This document shows, piece by piece, positions 16,522-24,655 of a stretch of 64,000 bases of DNA. The notes under the pieces are model-generated. The model saw only the letters and a list, made by a program, of their open reading frames with translations, did not search any database and was not told where the DNA came from. Every line of letters begins with the position of its first letter. Within the stretch, counting starts at the first letter, position 1. The position numbers and the translations under genes were made by a program. Origin of the DNA: CAIZQW01 sp942493055 (GTDB taxonomy: Bacteria; Verrucomicrobiota; Kiritimatiellia; RFP12; UBA1067); the NCBI GenBank assembly GCA_942493055.1, contig OW818680.1, positions 5,332,001-5,396,000 of the forward strand, read 5' to 3'.

Positions 16522-16875
16522 ATGCATGAACTCTCCATAGCACAGGCGCTGGTCGAACAGGTCGAGGCGGCCGCTACAAAGGAGCACGCACAGCGCGTGG
16601 TCCGGGTCGTGATTACGGTCGGGGCGCTCTCCGGAGTGGATCCCGAGGCGTTGCGCTCTCTTTTTCCGCTGGTGGCGGAGGGCACGGTCACAGCCGATGC
16701 CGAGTTGGTGGTCGAGCAGGTCACGGCGCGGGTGCGGTGCCGGGTTTGCGCGCGCGAGGAAGCCGCTGAGACCGCCTTCATCCGGTGCACCGCATGCGGT
16801 TCGCGGGATGTCGACCTGGTTGCCGGGCGTGAACTCCATATCAAAACAGTTGAAGTTGAAATTGACGAAAGGTAG
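16522..16875 (+). CDS. hypA: Hydrogenase nickel chaperone HypA
   Basis: A 117-residue nickel metallochaperone. The N-terminus MHELSIAQAL supplies His2 for nickel. The zinc site is CRVC...CTAC at about residues 73-95. It follows hypE by 24 nt and precedes hypB by 6 nt. Confidence 0.96.
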   Translation: MHELSIAQALVEQVEAAATKEHAQRVVRVVITVGALSGVDPEALRSLFPLVAEGTVTADAELVVEQVTARVRCRVCAREEAAETAFIRCTACGSRDVDLVAGRELHIKTVEVEIDER

Positions 16876-16881
16876 GTTATT

Positions 16882-17697
16882 ATGTGTAAAGATTGCGGTT
16901 GCAGTGTTGATCCCAATGTCCATTCCCATAACGGGGTCGTGCATTCCCACGAGCACGCGCATGGGCAAGCGCATGAGCATCCCCATGCGCATCCCCATGA
17001 TTTCCCGCACGAGCATCCTCATGAGCACGTGTCAGCGGTCACGTCCGAAACGCGGACCGTGGAGATCCAACAGAAGATCCTTTCGCGGAATGACGAGCAA
17101 GCCGAGCGGAATCGGGCCTGGCTGAAAGAGCACGGCGTTGTCGCGGTCAATCTGATCTCCTCGCCGGGGACCGGCAAGACCTATTTGTTGGAGCGGACCC
17201 TGGAAGGGCTGCGCGGCAAGGTCTCCTGCGCGGTGATCACGGGGGATCAGCGTACCGACAATGATGCGCGCCGGTTGCAGGGCAAGGGCGCCCGGGTGCG
17301 CCAGATCGAAACAATCAACTCCTGCCACCTCGATGCGGAGCAGGTCGGGCGGCTGTTGCCGGAGATTGCTGGGGACGGCGTCAAGCTGCTCTTTATCGAG
17401 AACGTCGGCAACCTCGTCTGCCCGGCGGCATTCGATCTGGGGGAGACCTTTAAAATCGCCTTGCTTTCGACCACGGAAGGCGAGGACAAGCCGGTGAAAT
17501 ATCCGACGCTCTTTTCGACTGCGCCTGTGGCGGTGTTGACCAAGATGGACCTGGCTCCGCATCTGGATTGGGATGTCGCGGCCTGCCGCTCCAACTTGCG
17601 GCAGGTGCGCCCCGGCGTCTTCATCTTCGAACTGAGTGCTAAGACAGGCATCGGCATGGAGGCGTGGCTGGATTATTTAATCAAGCTCGTGGAGTAG
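16882..17697 (+). CDS. hypB: Hydrogenase nickel GTPase HypB with His-rich N-terminus
   Basis: 271 residues. The N-terminus MCKDCGC gives the CxxCGC nickel site and is followed by a very His-rich stretch (about residues 14-50), as in nickel-storing HypB variants. The GTPase domain has the P-loop SSPGTGKT near residue 95 and the base-recognition motif TKMD. It is the last hyp gene; the next gene starts 13 nt later on the same strand. Confidence 0.97.
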   Translation: MCKDCGCSVDPNVHSHNGVVHSHEHAHGQAHEHPHAHPHDFPHEHPHEHVSAVTSETRTVEIQQKILSRNDEQAERNRAWLKEHGVVAVNLISSPGTGKTYLLERTLEGLRGKVSCAVITGDQRTDNDARRLQGKGARVRQIETINSCHLDAEQVGRLLPEIAGDGVKLLFIENVGNLVCPAAFDLGETFKIALLSTTEGEDKPVKYPTLFSTAPVAVLTKMDLAPHLDWDVAACRSNLRQVRPGVFIFELSAKTGIGMEAWLDYLIKLVE

Positions 17698-17710
17698 GCC
17701 CACCATTGTG

Positions 17711-19483
17711 ATGAATGCTCACATACACGTGCAAGGTATATGGCGGCGGGTGTTGCTGTCATGCCTCGCGCTGATCGCGTCCCTCGGTTTTTGCCAGACC
17801 GGAGTTTCACGCTGGAATGTTCGTGAGGCAGGCGCCAGACCGGGCGGAGAGGAAGACTGCACTGCTGTTTTTCAGAAACTGCTGACCGAGGCGGGGCAGG
17901 CGGGCGGCGGGGTCGTGGAGGTACCGGCGGGTCAATACCGCATCAACGGTGTTCTCTCTGTTCCAGCTAACGTGACCCTGCAAGGCATTTACCGTGTACC
18001 GCCGACATCCCAGCGGGGCGTGATCACCAACCTGACCGGCTCTGTCCTGTTCGCGTACGCGGGCCGCGGCTCACGGGACGGTGCGCCCTTTATCAGGCTG
18101 GCTGGCAACAATGCTGCCATCACAGGCTTGATCATCGCCTATCCGGAGTGGAAGCAGACGGAGGTGCCGCCAATTCCTTATCCGCCCTGTGTGCAGTCGG
18201 AGAACACCGAGAATGTCGGGGTCAGCGAGTGCCTGTTGCTGAATCCGTATGAGGGCATTAAGCTGGTGCTCGCCCATCGGCATCTCGTTCGCAATGTGAC
18301 CGGATATCCCATCTTGCGCGGCCTCTACGTTGACCAGTGCATGGACATCGGCCACATCGAGAATGTCCACTTCTGGCCCTTCGGCGTGGCGTACAAACCC
18401 GAAGACCCCTATTGCAAATGGGTCAATACGCAGGGCGTCGCCTTCGAGTTCGCCCGCACCGACTGGCATTACGTGCAGAACACCTTCTGTTTCGGGTATG
18501 GCATCGGATACAAGTTTTCAGAGTCCGCGCATGGCAGCGCGAACGGGAATTTCCTGGGCATCGGCGCCGACTCCTGCCAGCGGGCCGTGGTCGTGGATCA
18601 GGCTCAGGCGCCCGGCTTGCTGATCACCAATGGCGAATTTGTTGGACGCTGGGGCAGCACGAATTCGGTCTGCCTGGAGATCAGCCCCAAGGCGGAGGGC
18701 AAGGTCAGCCTGGTCAACTGTTCGTTCTGGGGACCTATTGATCTCTGCGTGTGGATGCGCAGCCCCGCTGCGCAGTTTACGGCCAGCGCCTGTACCTTTG
18801 TCAACTGGGACTGTGGCAACACGGGCTCGCCAGCGATTCAACTGGATGCAGGACGGACCATCGTGCAAAGCTGCACCTTTGGCGAGGAGCGGTTGTGCGT
18901 GCGGGTCGGTTCCAATGTGGTCTCGGCGATCCTCACGGCGAATCAGGCAGTCGGCGGTTTCATCGCAGACAATCAGGCCGCTGGCCATGCCCAGATTGCG
19001 CTGAACGAAAAAGAGGCTCCCTATGTCTGGACTTCGGAAATGTCCAGCCACTACCGCCTCCGAGTCGGGGTGGGGGACAGACGCTATCTGCTCAATTGGC
19101 ATGGCCGCGAAGGCACCAAGGAAAAACTCTGGCGCTGGTCAGGTACGGACTCGAAACTGGTGCTGCCGGTTACCCCGAATGAGCCCTATACACTCCTGCT
19201 GGATGCGGAGGTTCCGCCTCCGGCTGTTTCAGAGGAGGCCGGATTCTATCTGGAGGGCAAGCGCCTTACCCCTCTCAAGGCTGGTAGCGGAATGATCACC
19301 CTTGAGATTCCTGCCACACCGGAGAAACTGATCACCCTCGAGTTGCGGGTCAACGGCTGGGTGCCTCAGAATATTAACGCGGCTTCGCACGATCCGCGGA
19401 CGCTGGGCATCCAGCTCAGAACACTCACCATGAAGGCCGCAAAGGCCGGACCGAACGTATTTGATGTCACCACAGGTAAATAA
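17711..19483 (+). CDS. Exported pectate-lyase-3-type beta-helix protein
   Basis: 590 residues. A signal peptide with a hydrophobic run VLLSCLALIASLGFC precedes a right-handed beta-helix whose entry matches Pectate_lyase_3 (NVREAGARPGGEEDCTAVFQ...GGGVVEVPAGQYRI). Parallel-helix coils follow, then a beta-sandwich-like end. A glycan or uronic-acid substrate is likely but unproven. It starts 13 nt after hypB and its TAA overlaps the next ATG, so it seems to be part of the long hyp transcript. There is no strong ribosome site; GTG 17708 is an alternative start. Confidence 0.7.
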   Translation: MNAHIHVQGIWRRVLLSCLALIASLGFCQTGVSRWNVREAGARPGGEEDCTAVFQKLLTEAGQAGGGVVEVPAGQYRINGVLSVPANVTLQGIYRVPPTSQRGVITNLTGSVLFAYAGRGSRDGAPFIRLAGNNAAITGLIIAYPEWKQTEVPPIPYPPCVQSENTENVGVSECLLLNPYEGIKLVLAHRHLVRNVTGYPILRGLYVDQCMDIGHIENVHFWPFGVAYKPEDPYCKWVNTQGVAFEFARTDWHYVQNTFCFGYGIGYKFSESAHGSANGNFLGIGADSCQRAVVVDQAQAPGLLITNGEFVGRWGSTNSVCLEISPKAEGKVSLVNCSFWGPIDLCVWMRSPAAQFTASACTFVNWDCGNTGSPAIQLDAGRTIVQSCTFGEERLCVRVGSNVVSAILTANQAVGGFIADNQAAGHAQIALNEKEAPYVWTSEMSSHYRLRVGVGDRRYLLNWHGREGTKEKLWRWSGTDSKLVLPVTPNEPYTLLLDAEVPPPAVSEEAGFYLEGKRLTPLKAGSGMITLEIPATPEKLITLELRVNGWVPQNINAASHDPRTLGIQLRTLTMKAAKAGPNVFDVTTGK

Positions 19484-20838
19484 TGATGGACAACAACAAA
19501 TCTGCATGTCTCAATGTGCTCGTCGTGGATGATGAGGCCAACATCCGAAAGACGCTCTCCGTCTGCTTGGAGTCGCGCGGTCATCGTGTGACTGTTGTCA
19601 GCAACGTGCGGGATGCCCGGGCAGAAGTTGACCGGCAAGCGTTTGATCTCGCATTTGTCGATTTGCGGTTGGGCATGGAAAACGGGCTCGAACTGATCCC
19701 GGTTCTTCTTGGACTCTGTCCGTGGCTAAAGGTTGTCGTTATCACGGCGTATGCCTCTGTGGGGACCGCGGTGGAGGCGATGCGCCTGGGGGCGACGGAT
19801 TATATTCCCAAACCGTTCACGCCCGAGCAGGTGGGGCTTGCCGTCGAACGTGTGGTCAATATCCGGAGCATGGAACAACGCATTGCGAACCTGAAAGAGG
19901 ATTTGCAGCGGTTGCATCCGCAAGAGACGTTCGCTTCCCATTATCCGGAAATGCAGCGCGCTGTTGAGCTTGCCAAGCACGTGGCGCCGTCAGAGGCTGT
20001 TGTGTTGCTCAGAGGACCAAGTGGCACGGGCAAGACTGTTTTGGCGCGGGCCATACATGGGTGGAGCCATCGAGCAGACAAGCCGCTGGGGATCATCTCG
20101 TGCCCGACCCTGAGCCCTGAGCTGTTGGAGAGCGAACTTTTCGGCCATGTGAAGGGTGCGTTCACAGGGGCCTTGCGCGATAACCCCGGCCGGGTTGCAG
20201 CCTGCGAAGGGGGGACCCTGTTTTTGGACGAGATCGGTGATCTGCCGATGCCGATCCAGGCGAAGCTTCTGCGCTTCATCCAAGACCGCGAATATGAGCG
20301 CGTGGGCGACCAGCAGACGCGGCGGGCGGATGTCCGCATTATCACGGCGACCAATACGGACATCCAGAAGGCGGTTGAGAACGGGACGTTCCGCGAGGAT
20401 CTCTACTATCGCCTGAATGTCATCCAGATCGTCCTGCCGCCGCTCGCTGACCGCCCTGACGATGTGGTCAGCCTGGCGAACAATATGCTCGCATTTTTCG
20501 GTGCGCAGAATCATAAGGTCTTTGGCGGTTTCAGTGGCGAAGCGCTGAATGCCTTGAGGGGCTATTCCTGGCCCGGAAATATCAGGGAACTGCGCAATGT
20601 GGTTGAGCGGGCCGCCATCCTGTGTTCATCTGAATACGTGGGGGTGGATCTGCTCCCGGAGTCCATCGTTGCGCATCCCTCCCCTGTTCGGTTGGGGGAC
20701 CCTCTTTCCTTGGAAAAGATCGAGGAGAATCATATTCGCCGCGTCATCGCCTCTACAAAATCGCTTCAGGAGGCGGCCGATATTCTCGGCATCGATCAAG
20801 CCACGCTCTGGCGCAAACGGAAACAATACGGCGTCTGA
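19483..20838 (+). CDS. NtrC-family sigma-54-dependent response regulator
   Basis: 451 residues. The receiver domain has the acidic pair near residues 16-17 and the phosphoacceptor Asp60 (FVDLRL). The AAA+ domain has Walker A GPSGTGKT (about 179-186), the sigma-54-contact loop GAFTGA (225-230) and the Walker B segment FLDEIGD. A Fis-type helix-turn-helix is at the end (EAADILGIDQATLWRKRKQY). The start overlaps the beta-helix stop (TAATG). A near-consensus sigma-54 promoter lies directly downstream in front of the kinase-kdp operon, the obvious target. Confidence 0.93.
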   Translation: MMDNNKSACLNVLVVDDEANIRKTLSVCLESRGHRVTVVSNVRDARAEVDRQAFDLAFVDLRLGMENGLELIPVLLGLCPWLKVVVITAYASVGTAVEAMRLGATDYIPKPFTPEQVGLAVERVVNIRSMEQRIANLKEDLQRLHPQETFASHYPEMQRAVELAKHVAPSEAVVLLRGPSGTGKTVLARAIHGWSHRADKPLGIISCPTLSPELLESELFGHVKGAFTGALRDNPGRVAACEGGTLFLDEIGDLPMPIQAKLLRFIQDREYERVGDQQTRRADVRIITATNTDIQKAVENGTFREDLYYRLNVIQIVLPPLADRPDDVVSLANNMLAFFGAQNHKVFGGFSGEALNALRGYSWPGNIRELRNVVERAAILCSSEYVGVDLLPESIVAHPSPVRLGDPLSLEKIEENHIRRVIASTKSLQEAADILGIDQATLWRKRKQYGV

Positions 20839-20912
20839 GCCCGCGCGCCTGCTCCTTTAAGACGCCTTGTTTTTTGCAAGGTTTGGCTCCCGTTTTCTTG
20901 CCGATTACAAGG

Positions 20913-20926
20913 TGTCGGCTGTGACA
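20913..20926 (+). promoter_or_regulatory. Candidate enhancer site for the NtrC-type regulator
   Basis: TGTC-N6-GACA symmetric element about 40 nt upstream of the sigma-54 -24 box. Assignment to the neighbouring regulator is inference. The preceding bases 20839-20912 hold only a weak CCTTG/CAAGG hairpin (20865-20881). Confidence 0.3.
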
Positions 20927-20963
20927 GATAGTCATAACATGCTGATCGATAACGCGTTCACGT

Positions 20964-20980
20964 CTGGCACGCCGTGTGCT
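20964..20980 (+). promoter_or_regulatory. Sigma-54 (-24/-12) promoter of the kinase-kdp operon
   Basis: CTGGCACG (20964-20971), 4 nt, GTGCT (20976-20980). The invariant GG (20966-20967) and GC (20978-20979) are exactly 10 nt apart. Only one position of the -12 block departs from TTGCW. Transcription would start near 20991, just before the GGAG site and ATG 21006. Confidence 0.85.
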
Positions 20981-21005
20981 TAACAATACGCCGGAGACAA
21001 ACGTT

Positions 21006-22868
21006 ATGATCGGAATCAGTCAAAAACTTATGTTGGGATTTGGCGGACTGCTCGCTGTCGTCGTGGCCCTCGGTCTGCTGACCATGAAGCAGATCAATGA
21101 ACTTGGCAGAGCCATCGACGTGATTCTCAAAGAAAATTACCGAAGCGTTGTGGCCTGCCAGGAAATGAAGGAATCACTGGAGCGGGTGGACCGTGGCATT
21201 TTGTTTACGCTCATCAGAGATGAGGCGCTCGGGAAGCAGTTGATCGAGGAGAGTATTCCTAAGTTTCATGCGGCTCTGGAGGTGGAGATCAATAACATTA
21301 CGCTGGTCGGCGAACATGCGGCCGTGGAACGGATACGGACGCTTTTCAATTCGCTCACAAACGTGTTGCCGCATGTAACAGATCCCCTCCGAACAATGGA
21401 GGCGCGACGCGTGGATTACGGCGCTCAGGCGCAGCCGCTCTTCCAGGAGATCAAGAATATCTCCCAGGAGGTCTTGCTCATGAACCAGGCGAACATGGAT
21501 GAAGCGAACAATTCGGCGCGCCGCCTGGCGACGGCAGCCTATCGACGCATGCTGAGCGCGATTTTTATTTTTGCGTTGCTGGCGGTTCTCTTCAGTTATC
21601 TTGCTCATCGATGGGTGTTGCGTCCCATCAATCAACTGATTGAATCGACCAACGAAATTCGACGGGGCAATCTGGACCTTGTGTTGAAAAGCGGATCGCG
21701 AGACGAAATCGGACGGCTCTCGGAATCATTTAACGAAATGGCTGCCGCCTTGCGGCAGGTGCGAAATACAGACAAGGTTAACATGATTCGGACACGGCGG
21801 GCGACAGAAGAGGTTTTCAGTGCGCTGCCTGCGGCGATCGCGGTGCTCAACCTGGAGGGGAAAGTCGAGTTTTCAACGGCTACGGCGGATCGCCATTTCG
21901 GTCTGAAGCCAGGGGTGCTTGCACGTGACCTTGAGTACGACTGGCTCATGCCTTTACTTCAAAAGGCCTTGGACAGTGAGGGTATTGCCCAGCATGAGAT
22001 AACAGGTGAATGTTTTCAGCGCTTCATTGATCATCGTGAGCACTTCTTTCAACCCATGGCTGTTCCCATATCAATGGGCCCGGAAGGTCGCGAACCAGCG
22101 GGTATGACATTGCTCTTGAAAGACGTGACGCAGATCCATGAACAGCAAGAACTCAAGCGCGGGGTCTTGTCCACGGTCTCCCATCAAATGAAGACGCCGT
22201 TGACTTCGCTTCGCATGTCCATCTACCTCCTGCTTGAGGAGCGGATCGGGGGGCTCAATGAAAAGCAGACGGACTTGCTCATCGCCGCCAGGGACGAGAG
22301 CGATCGGTTGGTGGGAATTCTTGACGACTTGCTCGATCTCAGCCGCATTGAGTCCGGGAAAGCTCAGATGAATCTTGAGCCCATCTCGCCGCACGTGTTG
22401 GCGGGTGAAGCCATAGAGCCCTTTCTCGTCGAGGCGAAGGACAAGGGATTGACAATTAGCAATGAAGTCCCAAGCGACCTGCCCGAGGTTTTGGCGGATC
22501 GGGAAAAGGTCTATCAGGTATTCGCGAACCTGCTCTCGAATGCCCTGCGCTTCACCCGTCCGGGGGGCTCTATTACGGTCAAGGCCACCCACGAAGCCGA
22601 CCATGTTGCCTTCTCTGTTGAGGACACGGGTTCGGGGATTCCCACAGATCACGTAAGGCACGTGTTCGAACCCTTCTACCGCGTGCCCGGGCAGGATTCG
22701 AAATCGGGTATCGGGCTGGGGTTGGCCATCGTCAAGGAAATTGTCTGCGCGCATGGCGGCGAAGTCGGGGTTGAAAGCGAAGTCGGCATAGGTTCGACCT
22801 TCAGCTTCACGTTGCCGCTGGGCGATGTGTCGACAGAATTAACAACAAAGACAGGCGAGGAAGGGTAA
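21006..22868 (+). CDS. HAMP-containing sensor histidine kinase linked to Kdp
   Basis: 620 residues. TM1 (about 8-26), a helical periplasmic sensor region, TM2 (about 182-202), HAMP, a PAS-like segment (about 265-375), then HisKA with phosphoacceptor His393 (VSHQMKTPL) and HATPase_c (N-box FANLLSNALRF, later EDTGSGIP and GIGLGLAIVKEI). Start ATG 21006 follows GGAG at 20993-20996. It ends 4 nt before kdpF, so it is the first gene of the kdp operon and replaces the usual C-terminal kinase of KdpD. It probably phosphorylates the NtrC-type regulator encoded upstream. Confidence 0.92.
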   Translation: MIGISQKLMLGFGGLLAVVVALGLLTMKQINELGRAIDVILKENYRSVVACQEMKESLERVDRGILFTLIRDEALGKQLIEESIPKFHAALEVEINNITLVGEHAAVERIRTLFNSLTNVLPHVTDPLRTMEARRVDYGAQAQPLFQEIKNISQEVLLMNQANMDEANNSARRLATAAYRRMLSAIFIFALLAVLFSYLAHRWVLRPINQLIESTNEIRRGNLDLVLKSGSRDEIGRLSESFNEMAAALRQVRNTDKVNMIRTRRATEEVFSALPAAIAVLNLEGKVEFSTATADRHFGLKPGVLARDLEYDWLMPLLQKALDSEGIAQHEITGECFQRFIDHREHFFQPMAVPISMGPEGREPAGMTLLLKDVTQIHEQQELKRGVLSTVSHQMKTPLTSLRMSIYLLLEERIGGLNEKQTDLLIAARDESDRLVGILDDLLDLSRIESGKAQMNLEPISPHVLAGEAIEPFLVEAKDKGLTISNEVPSDLPEVLADREKVYQVFANLLSNALRFTRPGGSITVKATHEADHVAFSVEDTGSGIPTDHVRHVFEPFYRVPGQDSKSGIGLGLAIVKEIVCAHGGEVGVESEVGIGSTFSFTLPLGDVSTELTTKTGEEG

Positions 22869-22872
22869 AGCT

Positions 22873-22953
22873 ATGTTCTATCTCACAGGTGCGACACTTA
22901 TTTTATGTATGGCGTATCTCGTTTACGCCATCCTCTATCCGGAGAAATTTTAA
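22873..22953 (+). CDS. kdpF: Potassium-transporting ATPase small subunit KdpF
   Basis: A 26-residue single-span peptide beginning MFYLTGATLIL and ending YLVYAILYPEKF, the typical KdpF tail. KdpF stabilises the KdpABC complex in the membrane. Its TAA overlaps the kdpA ATG (TAATG), and it starts 4 nt after the kinase gene. Confidence 0.9.
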   Translation: MFYLTGATLILCMAYLVYAILYPEKF

Positions 22954-24629
22954 TGTCGATTATTTTTTCAATATTGATACTTGGACTGGCGGTCATCGCG
23001 TCATGGCCACTGGGCAAGGGGATGGTCTGGGCCATGCAGCCTGATGAGCATGTCGGCAGATTGCGCCGCAGCCTTGAGGCCCTGTTCCAAAAGATTGGTG
23101 GTGCTCTGACAGTCAACGGGCAGGATTGGAAAGCCTATTGCGGGTCACTGCTCCTTTTCAATGCGTGTATGTTTACAGTTGCCTTTGCAATGTTGTCGCT
23201 GCAGCAGGTCCTGCCGCTGAATCCCGATGGCAAGGGGGCCTTGGAGCCCAGCCTGATCTTCCATACGGTCGCTTCCTTCACCTCGAACACGAATTTGCAG
23301 CATTATTCGGGCGAAGTCTCCATGAGCTATTTTTCACAGCTCTTTGCGCTGATGTGGCTGCAATTCGTTTCTGCCGCGACCGGGATTGCCGCGTTAGCGG
23401 CCCTTTCCAGGGGGCTGGCAGGCAAGACAGAGGTTGGTAATTTTTATCGCGATCTTATGCGCGCGACGTTTCTTGTGCTTCTGCCACTCGCGTTTGTTTT
23501 GGCGGTGTTGCTTGTCCTGGGCGGTCTGCCCATGACGTTGGAGGGCGCGGCCACGGCTCAGACGCTCGAAGGGACTCTGCAAACGATTGCAAGGGGCCCC
23601 GTCGCGGCGTTCGTTGCCATCAAGCAGCTGGGAACAAACGGCGGCGGGTTCTTCGGACCCAATTCTGCGCATCCCTTTGAAAATCCATCCTTTTTCACCA
23701 ACATCGTCACCTGTTTGAGCATCCCCCTTATTCCCATGGCGTGTGTATGGATGTTCGGCCGGATCACAGGCAGGATGCGCCATGCTGTCATCATCTTCAT
23801 GGTCATGGCGGTTCTGCTGCTGGTCAAGGTCGGTCTCGCCGTCTATTTCGAGCGTGCGCCGACACCTGCGTTTGCTGGACTGCCTGTCCAGGTGGCTGGA
23901 AACCTCGAAGGCAAGGAACTGCGCTTCGGCGCTGCCGCCGGTCCGCTGTGGGGCGCCCTCACCACAACCACCAGCAACGGCTCGGTGAACTGCATGCATG
24001 ACAGCCTCAACCCGCTCACGGGGCTCATCCCGCTGGTGGGCATGTGGCTCAACGTGACCTTCGGCGGGGTTGGCGTGGGACTGATCAACATGTTCATCTA
24101 CGTGATCGTCGGTGTGTTCATTTGCGGCATGATGGTCGGGCGCACCCCGGAATATATGGGTCGGAAAGTCGAGACGCACGAGATGAAGCTTGCCCTGCTC
24201 GCGCTGCTGGTGCATCCGCTCTTCATCCTTGGAGGAACTGCGCTCTTCGCCTCGACCGCCTGGGGCCTCTCGGCGGTGCACAATCCAGGGGCGCACGGGT
24301 TTACGGAAATCCTTTATGAGTTCAGCTCTGCCGCTGCCAATAACGGCTCGGGCTTCGAGGGCTTGGGCGATAACACTGTCCCCTGGAATATTGCGACGGG
24401 GCTTGTCATGCTATTGGCCCGCTATATTCCGATTCTTCTTCCTCTGGCGATCGCGGGTTCCCTTGCAGCCAAGAAGCCTACGCCCGAAACCGTGGGGACA
24501 TTGCGGACAGACACCCCGTTATTTGGATGGGTCATCTTGGGAAGTGTGCTCTTCATCGGTGCACTCCTGTTTCTTCCAGTGGCTGTCCTCGGGCCGATAG
24601 CGGAGCATCTGGCTTGCGCGGCGAAGTGA
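22953..24629 (+). CDS. kdpA: Potassium-transporting ATPase K+-binding subunit KdpA
   Basis: 558 residues, polytopic. It forms the K+ filter of the P-type KdpFABC pump and is a TrkH/KtrB relative. Family stretches visible include SFTSNTNLQHYSGE, KQLGTNGGGFFGPNSAHP and SSAAANNGSGFEG. ATG 22953 overlaps the kdpF stop; an in-frame upstream codon at 22905 lies inside kdpF and is rejected. Confidence 0.97.
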   Translation: MSIIFSILILGLAVIASWPLGKGMVWAMQPDEHVGRLRRSLEALFQKIGGALTVNGQDWKAYCGSLLLFNACMFTVAFAMLSLQQVLPLNPDGKGALEPSLIFHTVASFTSNTNLQHYSGEVSMSYFSQLFALMWLQFVSAATGIAALAALSRGLAGKTEVGNFYRDLMRATFLVLLPLAFVLAVLLVLGGLPMTLEGAATAQTLEGTLQTIARGPVAAFVAIKQLGTNGGGFFGPNSAHPFENPSFFTNIVTCLSIPLIPMACVWMFGRITGRMRHAVIIFMVMAVLLLVKVGLAVYFERAPTPAFAGLPVQVAGNLEGKELRFGAAAGPLWGALTTTTSNGSVNCMHDSLNPLTGLIPLVGMWLNVTFGGVGVGLINMFIYVIVGVFICGMMVGRTPEYMGRKVETHEMKLALLALLVHPLFILGGTALFASTAWGLSAVHNPGAHGFTEILYEFSSAAANNGSGFEGLGDNTVPWNIATGLVMLLARYIPILLPLAIAGSLAAKKPTPETVGTLRTDTPLFGWVILGSVLFIGALLFLPVAVLGPIAEHLACAAK

Positions 24630-24655
24630 CCGACGGGACACAAAAGGTATTACGC

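Noticed and set aside
15442..17028. 528-codon minus-strand open frame
   Set aside because: Lies opposite hypE-hypA-hypB, which are certain. His/Arg-rich composition is the complement of high-GC codons.
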